From Flavobacteriales bacterium (GTDB taxonomy: Bacteria; Bacteroidota; Bacteroidia; Flavobacteriales_F; PHOS-HE28), in the NCBI GenBank assembly GCA_016717225.1, contig JADKGB010000003.1, forward strand, positions 1-64,000: a stretch of DNA of 64,000 bases. Direction: 5' to 3'. The number at the start of each line of letters is the position of its first letter. The first letter of the stretch is position 1. The notes under the pieces are model-generated. The model was not told where the DNA came from. It saw nothing but the letters and a program-made list of their open reading frames with translations, and did no database searches. Positions 1-10,098 of this stretch are shown piece after piece. The translations under genes were made by a program, and so were the position numbers.

Positions 1-850
1 ACATCAGGCTTCAAGGCTTGGGAGCCGTTACGGCATTCACCGATACCGGCGCAATCGCAACCGGTGCTGCAACTGCAGATAAACGGCCTGTACGCGCGAT
101 CCGGTATGCACCTCATCGGCCATAAGGCATTCTTCACTTTGCACAACATTGGCTGTGCTGATATAGTCTTCCAGCGGGAACAAAAAACCCCGCTTCACCT
201 TGGTCGGCTCTACAATGGAAAGCGCACGTTTGGATATCCAGCGCTTTTGAAAGAGCAGGAATGTCGTTGTAAGGAATGGACACAAAGCCCGGAGTGCTAG
301 GGCCCGAAACCTCCACGACTATCGGGATGCTACTGGCGCTGATGATGCTGATGGTGCGACCGTGGAAGTTGCCTTCACAGACAATGGTGTTCGCTAACTG
401 CATTGGGAATGCCTTTCTTCGATAGCCACGCTTGGGGCCATTTTCAGGGGGCAGTCTCAACGGCTTCGGCGCCCGTGTTCGCAGTCAACTCCTTCTCATA
501 GACGAAGAATTCGCACGAACTTCTCATACTCGCCAAGAAGGCTGTTGTAGAACGCACGGCTCGTGAGCGTCGGTTTACCTGCCTGCTCCTGCGTCACTCC
601 AGTCGCGGGTGCGGTGACCTTGGTTCGGCACTGTACGCACTGAAAGTCCTAGTAGCGTTTCCCCTCATCCCACACGGAACACGCCCCTTTCCGCTATCCA
701 GGCACCACGAGGTAACGGATGGTAGTTGTACGCGCCATACTTATCTTCCCAAGGCAATGGCGCGCTGGAATCTGTCTGCGTTGGTCGGTTGCGGGTTTCC
801 TGCATAGCTTTCTGGATGGGTCGCGAAGGTATCGGTGACGCTACCACCAT
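1..850 (-). pseudogene. rocD: ornithine--oxo-acid aminotransferase remnant, multiply frameshifted
   Basis: The minus strand reads, in order but in different frames, pieces typical of ornithine aminotransferase (PLP class III): KYGAYNYHPLPR near 700-750 (N-terminal region), LTSRAFYNSLLGEYEKF near 510-570, NTIVCEGNFHGRTISI near 350-400, SIPYNDIPALSKAL near 245-285, and MADEVHTG near 110-130. The last is the region just ahead of the PLP-lysine segment, which lies off the window. The enzyme would interconvert ornithine and glutamate semialdehyde. At least four indels separate the pieces, so no intact product can be made from this sequence. The gene is divergent from the equally damaged rlmD at 871. 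Whether this is true decay or poor consensus at a contig end cannot be decided here. Family identity is fairly sure; exact ends are approximate. Confidence 0.75.
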
Positions 851-870
851 TCTCCTCTTCTTTGCGGCAG

Positions 871-2320
871 ATGCGTAACAAGAAAAACACTACCTGTCTG
901 GGAATCTGCCCCGGTAACCGGACTACTACGGGCTACGGGTAAAGCCATTACCAAACAGGAAAGGCCAGGTGATCTTCTGGCCGGACCGAGATGGAGGTCA
1001 CCGCAGGCGCCTTTCCTGGTGGTGTGGCGGACCTGCGCGTGACCAAGAAAAAAAAGACGTGGGCAGAAGACCACGACCATCCGAATCGTGGAGAAATCAG
1101 TGGACCGCGTGGACCCGTTCTGCAAGCACTTCGCGGTGTATGCGCGGCGCTGCAAATGGCAGGACATCTCCTACCCCAAGCAACAGGTTCAAGCAGCGGC
1201 GGGTGGTGGACAACCTCGTGCGGCTAGGCGGACTGGAACTGCCGGAAATCACGCCGTCATCGCTTCCGCGCACCACGCACTACCGCAACAAGCTGGAGTA
1301 CACCGCGGGCGCTTTCCGCTGGTTCACGTCGGAAGAGCTAGCCTCGATGGGCGACATCATCTGACTCGCCCACGCTTGGCTTCTACATGCGCGGTGGTTT
1401 TGACAGGTTTGTTGCGGGTGGATGAATGCCACCTGCAACCGGAGCCGAGCAATAGCGTGCGCAACTTCATCCGAGCCTTTGCTGGAAAGCAAGAGCCGAA
1501 CTTCTATGACATCCGCAAGCACGAAGGTTGGCTGCGCACGGTGATGGTGCGTACCACTACCACCGGTGAATGCATGGTGCTCATCGCGTTCGGGCAGGAC
1601 CATCCGGAGGCACAAAAAGAACTACTGGGCGCGGTGAAGGCGGAGTTACCGAACATCACCTCGCTCTTGTGGACGGTCGAGTCCAAAGACGACACACGTC
1701 TTCGATGCGGAATCAAGACCCTTCCACGGCAAGGGGACCACATCGTGGGAGTTGTGAATGACGAAGGACACCCGCGAACCTGAAGTTCCGCATTGGCGCG
1801 AAAGAGCTTCTTCCAGACCAATCACGAAGCGACAGCGGATGTACGCGATTGACGCGCGAACTGGCGCCCTCACGCGGGAACGGAGAAAGTGTACGATCTC
1901 TATTGCGGAACCGGCATCTCTCCTCTTCCTGGCTCGGCATTGCGCGGAAGTGATCGGAGCCGAACTCGTTCCCGAAGCCATCGCGGACGCGAAGAAGAAC
2001 TCCAAGCTGAACGGCATCAGCAATGTGAAGTTCGAAGCCGGCGACCTGAAAGACCTGCTGAATGCGGACTTCATCGCACGTCATGGCAAGCCGGATGTGT
2101 TGGTCGCGATCGCCACGCGCTGGCATGCACGAGGACGTGGTGGCGCGCATCCGTAGGAACTGGCACCCGTGATGGGGGTGTATGTGGCATGCCAGCGCAC
2201 ACAAGCGCGTGACCTGGCTTCTAAAGGACATGTACCGCATCACACGTACACCATCGATATGTTCCACACACGTATCATGTGGAGAATGTAGGTGAGGTTG
2301 GAGCGGTTCTGATATCATGA
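871..2320 (+). pseudogene. rlmD: 23S rRNA (uracil-5-)-methyltransferase RlmD remnant, multiply frameshifted
   Basis: Fragments in all three plus frames line up with a RumA/RlmD-type methyltransferase over its normal length (about 470 codons). They are an N-terminus starting at ATG 871, a TRAM-like segment, CKHFAVYARRCKWQDISYP (Fe-S cysteine region, shifted at the second Cys pair), THYRNKLEYT, ECHLQPEPSN, FYDIRKHEGWLRTVMVRT, VYDLYCGTGI (SAM-binding motif I, near 1888-1917), GKPDVLV, and a C-terminal HHVEN-like end stopping at 2320. The enzyme would use SAM to make 5-methyluridine in 23S rRNA. At least five indels are needed to restore one frame. The full set of collinear motifs with no large deletion fits sequence errors as well as a young pseudogene. 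Confidence 0.75.
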
Positions 2321-2531
2321 ACAACGGGCCAAAAGACCCCAAATTGCAACCCTGGTCCTTAACGAAGTGAACAAGCATTCCATATTGATGGGTGCGTTTC
2401 TTGGTCGAGGGATCGACCGGTATGCTTTGTCTCAAGTCCAGGTGCAGGCTCACATTGAGACGGTGCAGAGCCGCAATTGACAGCGAGCTCAGTGCAGATC
2501 CACATTGCCTTTGAGGTAGACGATTTTCATC

Positions 2532-3132
2532 CTACAACTTCACGAACCTTCCCCGGAAAACACGGCCATCACTTGTCGCCGTATAGTTGAACGTTCCAGC
2601 ACCGGTGCCGGGCAAGGAGAATCGGATCGAAGATGAGTACAAACTGGTCGCTAAGCCCTATTCTTCCGCCGGCGTCCCAAATGATCAGATCGAAGGAGGC
2701 CGATGTAGGGATGTTAAGCAGTAGTGTGGCCTCACCTGACATCGGTGAAGGGAAGAAGCGCTGCTCGCTGGTGGTGAGCTGATCGAATTCCACTGATTTC
2801 ACTGACGTGTAGCCATCGATACCGAGTTTCACGCGGTAATAGACAGTACTGAACTCCGGTGGGGCGTTGTCGATCCAATCATACGACAGCGGTTCTGAGG
2901 AGCTGCCGCAGATGCCTTCGATGCGATGCTCCGCTGTGAACGAGATACCGTCGGTGGACCGTTCCACGTCTTGCCCGTTGCAAGTGCTACCTCCTTGTAT
3001 GGTCCAATCGATGCGGATGCCGCCGTCGAACTCCGTGAGCGTATATGCTGCAATGAACGGGTGCTCCTGGGCAGCGATGCTTACGGGCCACAGCAGGGCC
3101 AGAACGATCAGCGGGCTTGTGGCTTTTCGCAT
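2532..3132 (-). CDS. secreted protein with C-terminal T9SS-like sorting domain, frameshift near the end
   Basis: The start at 3132 gives a clear Sec signal peptide (MRKATSPLIVLALL...SIAAQ). The mature part holds a fibronectin-like stretch (DGIRIDW-type strands, VERSTDGISF, YYRVKLGIDG) often found just before the Bacteroidota type-A sorting domain. The C-terminus (FFPSPMSGEATLLLNI, then WDAGGR) resembles such a domain. In the frame read from the start, translation runs on to a stop at 2569. A frame change around 2640-2650 instead yields a canonical ending (TFNYTATSDGRVFRGRFVKL) with the stop at 2532, so I place the end there. The function of the mature domain is unknown; export through the T9SS is inferred. 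Confidence 0.55.
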
Positions 3133-3311
3133 ATTACCTGCAAAGGTGGTGGCAAACAAGACTTCGCCGAACAGATCCATGTTCATCCTTAGTGACCCAA
3201 GGAAATTCCTGCCCTGGCACGGTGTGGTTCACGCGATCATATTGACCTTCGTCGAGCTTTCAACCTTCACAGGTCAACCGGATCTTCATCACCACACTGC
3301 TCTTTACGGTT

Positions 3312-4590
3312 TTGCTCGGCTCCCTGTCAACGGCAGTTGCTCAATGGACCTGGACACCCATCGCAGCACTACCCATGCCCATGGCCAACCACACGCTTTG
3401 CGGCGGACAAGTCAGTGGTGAATGGAATGTGTATGCCTTCGGCGGCATCACCACCGGTTTGACCAACGCTGACATCCATCGTAGCGCTTTTCGGTATGAC
3501 CTGAATACCGATCAGTGGGCGCGCTGCCGGACATCCCGGACACCTTGGGCAAGGATCGCGTCGGCGGCAAGCGTGGTCGGTGATGACGGCCTCATCGGTG
3601 GCTACCATGTGTTGAACGGCGCTCCCTTCGAGATCAGTTCCAACCGTGTACATCGCCTTGATCTGCTCTCCAACACCTGGCTTGCGGATGGCGCACCTGT
3701 ACCCGTGCCGATCGATGATCAAGTGCAAGCTGTTTGGCGCGACAGCTTGATCTATGTGATCGGCTGGTTGGAGCAACACCACCAACGTACCCAATGTGCA
3801 GATCTATGATCCTGCGTTGGATCAATGGAGCGCGGGCACGCCCTTGCCGAACAACAACCAGTACAAGGCATTTGGTGCGAGTGGCGCCATCATCGGCGAT
3901 ACGATCTACTACTTCGGTGGTGCGAGCACCGGTTCGAACTTCCCTGCACAGGACAAGTTGCGCATCGGCGTGATAGATCCGCTTGTGCCAACGACGATCA
4001 CGTGGTTGCCCGCGATCACCGCTGGCCTGGGTCCGCGCTATCGTTCCGGATGCGCCGTGGTGGATGGCGCACCCACCTGGATCGGCGGTAGTGCCGTGAG
4101 CTACAACTACAATGCGGTGGCCTACAACGGTAGCGGTTTGGTGCAACCTGCGACCATGATCCAACAATGGAACGGCAGTGCGATGATGAGCGCGGGCAAC
4201 ACTGTTCCGCAGGTAATGGATCTCCGCGGCGTCGGTGAGATAGGTGGCAACAATTTCGTGATCGCTGGCGGTATTGGTGCGGGCCAGGCTGTGCTGGATA
4301 GTGCGTGGCTCTTGGTGGCGGGAGATGTGGGCATCGACGAGATGGAGGCGGACGTGCTGCGCGCTTGGCCCAATCCAACAAGTGATCGCTGCTTGGTGAT
4401 CATTCCTGAAGGATCGAGCGACATGGGATACACCTTCCGCGATGCGTTAGGCAGATCGGTCCATACCGGCACACGGGCCGGCACATGCTTGATGATAGAC
4501 CTGTGCACGTATGCGCCTGGTATTTATCTGCTCGAACTGGGATCCGGTAACAGAGGATCGTCCAACTATATCCGGCTAATGCGCGAGTGA
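3312..4590 (+). CDS. kelch-repeat secreted protein with T9SS sorting domain, frameshifted
   Basis: The reading starts in a signal peptide (hydrophobic FITTLLFTVLLGSLSTAVAQ begins near 3282, so the true start lies a little upstream and its codon is unclear). Kelch-like blocks follow (VYAFGGITTGL, RYDLNTDQW, HRLDLLSNTWL, IYYFGGAS, QIYDPALDQW), predicting a beta-propeller. The C-terminus (AWPNPTSDRCLVII ... YAPGIYLLEL) is a type-A sorting domain for T9SS export. The frame changes near 3520-3550 (QWARCRTSR versus a better ALPDIPDTLG) and again at about 3770-3800, where GGW/SNTTNVPNVQIYDP would restore the propeller. The product is therefore broken as written. The role of the propeller is unknown. 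Confidence 0.6.
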
Positions 4591-4889
4591 GTGCCCTCGG
4601 GTGATCCTGCATCCAGTAAAGGAAGCGGTCTCGGGGACTTTGGTCACGATCCACCGCCACCAAGCGCATGAAGAGCGAGCGACGGCGAGGTGCAATGGTG
4701 ATAGGAAGGATAAGGCAGTCTTCTACTTCAGCTTCATGCATCCGCTGCCTTTATACGATCTGCCCACCTGGCTGTTCTGTGCAAGCTTCAACAACTACCC
4801 ATGCGCCCGTAGATCCGCGATGCCCGAATGTGGGGATGTCTATCGCGGTGAAGGACCAACCATTTAGTTTCGTTCCAAAGTACAAAGCC
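4591..4889. other. gap between kelch gene and lipoprotein gene
   Basis: About 300 bases without a convincing gene. The only signal seen is TAGTTTCG at 4865-4872, a partial match to the Bacteroidota -7 box TAnnTTTG, 18 bases ahead of the lipoprotein start at 4890. Confidence 0.4.
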
Positions 4890-6095
4890 ATGTCCCGCTC
4901 ATCCTTCTTGTTGCTCTCGGCGTTCGCGTTCCTTTCATGTGGAAGTGCTCCCGCACCAGTGGACGCGGACGGTGACGGCATCATTTCCAAAGAAGAAGAG
5001 CAGGCAGCGGTCGAACAGGACCAAAAGCCCACCAAGAAATTCGTGGAGGGCAAGGACTACGTGGTGTTGGAACGCTTGCGCGTGATCGATGCACAAGGCT
5101 TCGGCCAGCCGATAGAAGCGTACTCGATCCTGATCCCCAAAGGGTGGAAAAGCCAGGGCGGCATTACGTGGCAAGTGGGCAACCCCTGCATGATCGAAGG
5201 CATCAAGAACCGCTTTACCGCTACCAGTCCGGATGGCCAATACGCGCTGGAGCTGTACCCTGTGAACCAATGGGAATGGTGGGACGATCAGCTGATGTTG
5301 CAGACCTACATGCAGCGGCAACAAGATCCGTTGACCCGCCGCTGCCCGATCGCACAACCCATGGACGCTGGGCAATTCCTGCAAGGGCCCTTGGCACAAG
5401 AGATAGGCGCGCTAGTGAGCAACGTGGAGCCGAACGAAGCGATGAACGCGGTAATGCGGCAGCAGGCCCAGAGCCAGCAATACCAGCAAAATGGCTACAG
5501 CGTTGAGCAACGCCCCAGTTCGGCCATGGGTACATTGCACTTCCCCGATGGTAGCGGTGGTATTGCCTTGTGCAGTATCTCCATGCAGATCAGCACCATG
5601 CCGAATATGATGACCGGTGGCCAGATCGCGAGCTATACCTGCCAGAGCGTGCAGAAAGTCGCGGTGAAGTGCCCCGCCGGTAAAGAAGAAGAAGCGCGCA
5701 AATTGTTGAGCGCCGTGCTGGCGAGCTTTCGCATGAACCCACAATGGCAAGCTGGCGTGCAGCGCATGTTCAACAATGTGGCAGCGGTTGAACTGCAAGA
5801 AGGTGCCAAGCGGGCGGCCATGCAACGCGAAGCCGCGAACTATTCCGCCGACCTTCAGCAGCGCACGTGGGAAGAGGGACAAGCGAGCCAAGACCGGATC
5901 GCCGAAGGGTGGAGCCAAACTCTGCGCGGTGTGGAGACCTGGAAGGACCCAAGCGGTGGCAGCATCGAACTGAACAGCGGGTACAACGAAGCGTGGAGCC
6001 GCCCAGATGGATCATACATCCTGAGCAACGATCCGCTGTTCGACCCGAACGTGGCGCTGCAGGAGGATTGGAAGAAGCTGGAGAAAGGGCGCTGA
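4890..6095 (+). CDS. lipoprotein with EF-hand-like loop, tandem paralogue 1
   Basis: The start at 4890 gives a short lipoprotein signal (MSRSSFLLLSAFAFLSCG) with a lipidation Cys at about residue 17. Directly after it, DADGDGIISKEEE matches the DxDxDGxxxxxE calcium-binding EF-hand loop. The conserved part begins at KKFVEGKDYVVLERLR and includes IPKGWKSQGGITW. The tail is Gln/Ala-rich and then ends WKDPSGGSIELNSGYNEAWSRPDGSYILSNDPLFDPN. The neighbour at 6178 has the same body and tail without the EF-hand loop, so the two are tandem paralogues. The family is not one I can name. An in-frame extension to 4668 exists but lacks any export signal. The cell location is inferred from the lipobox. Confidence 0.7.
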   Translation: MSRSSFLLLSAFAFLSCGSAPAPVDADGDGIISKEEEQAAVEQDQKPTKKFVEGKDYVVLERLRVIDAQGFGQPIEAYSILIPKGWKSQGGITWQVGNPCMIEGIKNRFTATSPDGQYALELYPVNQWEWWDDQLMLQTYMQRQQDPLTRRCPIAQPMDAGQFLQGPLAQEIGALVSNVEPNEAMNAVMRQQAQSQQYQQNGYSVEQRPSSAMGTLHFPDGSGGIALCSISMQISTMPNMMTGGQIASYTCQSVQKVAVKCPAGKEEEARKLLSAVLASFRMNPQWQAGVQRMFNNVAAVELQEGAKRAAMQREAANYSADLQQRTWEEGQASQDRIAEGWSQTLRGVETWKDPSGGSIELNSGYNEAWSRPDGSYILSNDPLFDPNVALQEDWKKLEKGR

Positions 6096-6153
6096 TCGGG
6101 CTGTCCCCCGTTCATGGGATGTGCGGTGTGTTCACATCTCGGCCCGACCTCGA

Positions 6154-6161
6154 TAGGTTTG
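6154..6161 (+). promoter_or_regulatory. -7 promoter-like box TAGGTTTG
   Basis: TAGGTTTG is a full match to the Bacteroidota -7 consensus TAnnTTTG and lies 16 bases before the start of the lipoprotein gene at 6178. No clear -33 element was found, so this is a suggestion only. Confidence 0.4.
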
Positions 6162-6177
6162 TACAAAGCACGATCCC

Positions 6178-7434
6178 ATGCGCACATCTGTTCCTTTTTC
6201 TTTGGTCCTCGCCGTTGTACTGGCTTCCTGTGGGGACGCCACAAACAATCCCGCAGCCGCGCAAAGCAGCGCATCGGGTGGCAAGACGTTCGTGGAGGGC
6301 AAGGACTACACGATCATGGAACGTGTGCGTTTCATGGACAACCAAGGCTTCGAGCAGCCGGCCGAAGCTTTCAGTGTGCTCTTGCCGAAAGGCTGGAAAC
6401 ACGAGGGGGGCATCACATGGAAAGACATGAACGCTTGCCGGGGCGAGATGGTCACAGGGCGCTGGACCACGAGTTCACCTGAAGGCGCGATACGCTACAC
6501 CTCTCTGCCGCTGCACACCTGGGGTTCCGCTTCAGACCCCATGATGCAACAGAACATGATGATGCAGGCACAGAGTGGTGGCTGTGAGTTCGGTGGCCCG
6601 ATGCCAGCCGAACAGTACTTGCGCGAAGTATTCGGCCCGCGTGAGCTGCAAGGCGCTTCCATTTCCGATGTAAGAGAGAACGGTGCCGCTCGCCAAGAGA
6701 TGGATCTGCAATCGCAACGCACGATCGACGCGATACGACAGATGGGTGGCATGGCCGAGGTGGAGAACAGCGCGATCACCGCACGATTGAAGTGGGCTGA
6801 CGGTACGGAAGGCGTGGCCATTTGCTCGGTGTCGAACATCTTCAACAACATGCAGAACGCCTACACCGGCGAGATGCAGCAGATCACCACCAGCGTGTCG
6901 TCGGAGCGCAGTTTCCTCCGGTTCCCCGCCGCGCGGAAGGACGAGGCCGAGCGCTTCCTGGCGAACGTGAAAAGCAGCTTCCGCACCAACCCGGAATGGA
7001 AACGCTCCATCGACGACTTCTTCGCACGGATGCGCGGACAGCAGGACGCGATGCACCGCGAGCGCATGGCGGCCATCGACGCACAGACGCGCGCCAACAC
7101 CGCTGCCCACAACCAACGGATGAACGACATCCAATCGCAGGGGGCAGCGAACACCGCAGCACACAACCAGCGCATGGCGAACATGGACAGCAACATGCGC
7201 TCGTGGGAATCGCAGCAGAGCAGCAGCGACCGCATGCACAGTTCGTTCGTGCAGACGATCCGTGAGGTGCAGACCTATCAGGACGGCAGCGGCAAAGTGG
7301 AACTGAGCAGCGGCTACGATCAAGCGTGGAGCCGCGGCGATGGTACCTACATCCTGAGCAACTCGCCCAGCTTCGATCCCAGCAGCGCTTTCCAGGACCA
7401 GAACTGGCAGGAGATGAAGCCGACGAACCCGTAG
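6178..7434 (+). CDS. lipoprotein, tandem paralogue 2
   Basis: This paralogue of the gene at 4890 has a lipoprotein signal (SLVLAVVLASCGD, Cys at about residue 19). It shares KTFVEGKDYTIMERVRFMD, LPKGWKHEGGITW and the ending VELSSGYDQAWSRGDGTYIL. Between body and tail is a repeated segment in which AAHNQRMND and AAHNQRMAN lie about 22 residues apart, rich in Gln, Asn, Met and Ala and probably a long helix or coiled coil facing the periplasm. The EF-hand-like loop of paralogue 1 is missing. It probably has its own promoter (box at 6154). Function unknown; the conserved GWK..GGITW block may define an unnamed domain. Confidence 0.7.
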   Translation: MRTSVPFSLVLAVVLASCGDATNNPAAAQSSASGGKTFVEGKDYTIMERVRFMDNQGFEQPAEAFSVLLPKGWKHEGGITWKDMNACRGEMVTGRWTTSSPEGAIRYTSLPLHTWGSASDPMMQQNMMMQAQSGGCEFGGPMPAEQYLREVFGPRELQGASISDVRENGAARQEMDLQSQRTIDAIRQMGGMAEVENSAITARLKWADGTEGVAICSVSNIFNNMQNAYTGEMQQITTSVSSERSFLRFPAARKDEAERFLANVKSSFRTNPEWKRSIDDFFARMRGQQDAMHRERMAAIDAQTRANTAAHNQRMNDIQSQGAANTAAHNQRMANMDSNMRSWESQQSSSDRMHSSFVQTIREVQTYQDGSGKVELSSGYDQAWSRGDGTYILSNSPSFDPSSAFQDQNWQEMKPTNP

Positions 7435-7450
7435 TGGCGACCTTCGCCCC

Positions 7451-8038
7451 ATGGAATTGGACCGCGACTACTGGCAGAACCGCTACGACACGGGCACCGA
7501 TGGATGGGACCTTGGAGCCCCGAGCACACCGCTCACGACCTACATCGACCAGATCACAAACAAGGATCTCCGCATCCTGATCCCCGGCTGCGGCCCGGCG
7601 TGGGAAGGGCAATACCTGCACGAGCGAGGTTTCCGCAACGTGTGGTTGATGGACCTCACCGGTGGACCCTTCAAAGGCTTACTTGAACGCTGCCCTGACT
7701 TTCCGAAGGAACATCTGCTGACCGGTGACTTCTTCGCGCATGAAGGGCAGTACGACCTCATCATCGAGCAGACCTTCTTCTGCGCCATTGATCCATCGCT
7801 GCGCGAACGCTACGCGGAAAAAATGAGCGAGCTCTTGGCCCCCGGAGGAAAACTCGTCGGTGTACTCTTCGACGACCCGCAGCCCGGTAAGGAAGCCGGT
7901 GCTCCGCCCTTCGGTGGAAGTGGGGCTGAATACGTGGCGGTATTCACGCGGTACTTCGGGCAGGTGAGGGTCGAACCATGCCATAACTCCATAGCGCCAC
8001 GAGCGGGTCGTGAGACGTGGATCGCCATGGGGCAATGA
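7451..8038 (+). CDS. TPMT-like SAM-dependent methyltransferase
   Basis: The 195-residue protein begins with RDYWQNRYDTGTDGWDLGAPS, the entry motif of thiopurine-S-methyltransferase-like enzymes. SAM-binding blocks ILIPGCGPAWEG (motif I, about residue 42) and VWLMDLTGGPF (acidic residue for the ribose) follow, then DLIIEQTFFCAIDP. The family's length and order fit. Bacterial members methylate small thiols, selenium or tellurium compounds or halides; the substrate here cannot be read from sequence. It starts 17 bases after the lipoprotein gene and is followed closely by an AraC-family regulator at 8073, which may or may not control it. Confidence 0.8.
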   Translation: MELDRDYWQNRYDTGTDGWDLGAPSTPLTTYIDQITNKDLRILIPGCGPAWEGQYLHERGFRNVWLMDLTGGPFKGLLERCPDFPKEHLLTGDFFAHEGQYDLIIEQTFFCAIDPSLRERYAEKMSELLAPGGKLVGVLFDDPQPGKEAGAPPFGGSGAEYVAVFTRYFGQVRVEPCHNSIAPRAGRETWIAMGQ

Positions 8039-8072
8039 CCTCCGGGCAGCCAAGGACGGATCGGACGCGTCT

Positions 8073-8948
8073 ATGTCGGTGAACATGGGCAACAGCCAGA
8101 TACCGGTCCATCATCTGCACGAACAGGACAAACGGCCTGTTCGGGTGGAGCGATTCCTCCCGCGTGACAAGGAGGTTCGGAACGAAGTGCATCGTCACGA
8201 CTTCCATGAGATCTTCTTCCTGACCTCCGGCACCGGCGAGCACATGATCGATCTGGAGTCGCACACTTTCCGCGCTCCATGCATGCACGCCATCGTTGCT
8301 GGGCAAGTACACCGCTTGAGCCGCAGTGCGGATAGCGTCGGTGCGGTGCTGATGTTCCAGCGCGAGGCCATCCACGGCACTGCGATGGACGATGACCTGC
8401 ATACCTTGTTCAGCGGCCTCCAGGGAGGCCCGGTTTGGGAGATCAAGGCGGAACAACTCGACCTGGCCCGAACACTGCTCGATCTGATCGCGAATGAGAC
8501 GGCTGCCGAGGACCCGAATGCCCGCCGCGCGGCGAACGGTCTCCTTTCGGTGCTCATCGCGAAATGCGCGCGGTGGGCCGGATCACCTCATCCGCAACTC
8601 GACGATGCCGGTTCCGGGGATCTCGCCCGGCGCTTTCTCGGGGACGTGGAGCGCGACTTCCTCACCGAGCGTCGCGTTGGGGCCTATGCCGATCGTTACG
8701 CCATCACAGCCGACCACCTGAGCGACCTGCTGCGCAAGCGCATCGGCCGCAGCGCAATGGAGGTCCTGCAGGACCGTCTGATCCTTGAAGCCAAGCGGCT
8801 TCTGCTCCATTCCTCGATGAGCGTCAAAGAGGTGGGCTTCGCGCTGAACATGGAGGACCCCGCCTATTTCAGCCGGTTCTTCAAGAAGGCCACTGAACTC
8901 ACCCCTGGCGAGTATCGCGACCATGTCCGGGATTTGTACAAGGGTTGA
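8073..8948 (+). CDS. AraC-family transcriptional regulator
   Basis: The start was chosen at ATG 8073. The N-terminal half is a cupin-like sensor domain (HRHDFHEIFFLTSGTGEHMIDL, then VAGQVHRLS). The C-terminal half, from about residue 190, is a double helix-turn-helix of the AraC type: the first helix-turn-helix surrounds YAITADHLSDLLRKRIG, and SVKEVGFALNMEDPAYFSRF with FKKATELTPGEYR is the family signature. Such proteins bind direct repeats near promoters and respond to a small ligand. The ligand and targets are unknown. It lies downstream of the TPMT-like gene on the same strand. Confidence 0.85.
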   Translation: MSVNMGNSQIPVHHLHEQDKRPVRVERFLPRDKEVRNEVHRHDFHEIFFLTSGTGEHMIDLESHTFRAPCMHAIVAGQVHRLSRSADSVGAVLMFQREAIHGTAMDDDLHTLFSGLQGGPVWEIKAEQLDLARTLLDLIANETAAEDPNARRAANGLLSVLIAKCARWAGSPHPQLDDAGSGDLARRFLGDVERDFLTERRVGAYADRYAITADHLSDLLRKRIGRSAMEVLQDRLILEAKRLLLHSSMSVKEVGFALNMEDPAYFSRFFKKATELTPGEYRDHVRDLYKG

Positions 8949-9013
8949 CCGGCTCCGTCCATTGGCGTTGGCCTACGACACCAGGATCTTTGTCGTCAAC
9001 AGATCCTGATACC

Positions 9014-9985
9014 ATGAAAAACCGAATTCACTGCATCACCATTGCGTTTCTCGCGATGGCTGGCACATCCAGCGCTCAAGAGGACTGCATCAACCTGTGG
9101 CCCGTGTCCTTCGGCTACGCGCCTTTCGATAGCGACCTGATGGAAGTACGGATCCAGAACAACGGGTCGGGCGGTTGGAGCTACCCTTCCCTCGTGTTCT
9201 ACAATACGAGCGGAGATACCATCGCTTGGCGCGCTTCGGAGTTCTTCGGGATAGGCAACGATCAGGTCTTCACCTTGGACATCACGCATCCCGAAGCGAT
9301 CAACGGTGGCGGCGTATACCCCGGATTGGAATTGTGGACCGGCTTCAACGACTCATTGCGATGCGAATGGGTGCTATCGGGGGAGTTCTGCTACCCTAAC
9401 ATCTGTGCCACTGTTCACCCCTACGTGCTTTCATCCGATCCAGCGGCAGCAGGCACTACCTTCAACTGGAACATCAACAGCGACAACGGCGAGAACGCAG
9501 CTTCAGGTGAGATGACAATGGCGCTTGGTGGAGTGGAAGTGATGGATACGGTGTGCCTTCCTCCCGGGAACTACTCGCTCACCATAACCAACTCTTCCGT
9601 CAGTGGAAATGGGATTACCTGCCAGATGCGCGGTCAACAAGGCTCAACGTCCGAATCCCCGTCTATAGAAGTGAACACCTTTGCTTCCAGTGACTTCACA
9701 GTACTCGAAGCGTGCATTGATGGGACCAATGCGGTTGCGGAGATCCCTTCGGAAGAATTGCGGGCGAACATCGTGAACGGGATCCTCCAACTACAGCTCC
9801 CTATGGGCGAAGAGGCTTCAACCGTTGAACTGTTCGATGCCGCAGGCCGTGTCCTTATGCGCAACACTGACACCAAAACCCAGAAGGAGCTTGATCTTTC
9901 GGGACTTGCCCCTGGTGTATTGATCCTCTCCGTGACCAACGAAGTGCATGGGCGCAGGTCGAAGACATTGGCCTGGACCCGTTGA
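9014..9985 (+). CDS. secreted protein with T9SS sorting domain
   Basis: The start at 9014 gives a signal peptide (MKNRIHCITIAFLAMAGTSSAQ). A longer in-frame reading from 8945 lacks an export signal. The middle is a beta-rich region with paired Cys (CINLWP, CEWVLSGEFCYPNIC, VCLPPGNYSLTI) and no family I can name. The end (GILQLQLPMGEEASTVELFDAAGRVL ... LAPGVLILSV ... KTLAW) is a type-A sorting domain, so it should be exported by the T9SS and be cell-attached or released. A weak -7-like box GATCTTTG lies at 8985-8992. Confidence 0.65.
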   Translation: MKNRIHCITIAFLAMAGTSSAQEDCINLWPVSFGYAPFDSDLMEVRIQNNGSGGWSYPSLVFYNTSGDTIAWRASEFFGIGNDQVFTLDITHPEAINGGGVYPGLELWTGFNDSLRCEWVLSGEFCYPNICATVHPYVLSSDPAAAGTTFNWNINSDNGENAASGEMTMALGGVEVMDTVCLPPGNYSLTITNSSVSGNGITCQMRGQQGSTSESPSIEVNTFASSDFTVLEACIDGTNAVAEIPSEELRANIVNGILQLQLPMGEEASTVELFDAAGRVLMRNTDTKTQKELDLSGLAPGVLILSVTNEVHGRRSKTLAWTR

Positions 9986-10098
9986 GCACCGGTCGAAGAA
10001 AGGCATGGCACAATTTTCCGGAACGCCCCCCACATCTTGTCGCCAGGGCGGTATCCTTGAAGCTCATTCCGGCGGCACAACCTGAACCCAACTGCAAC

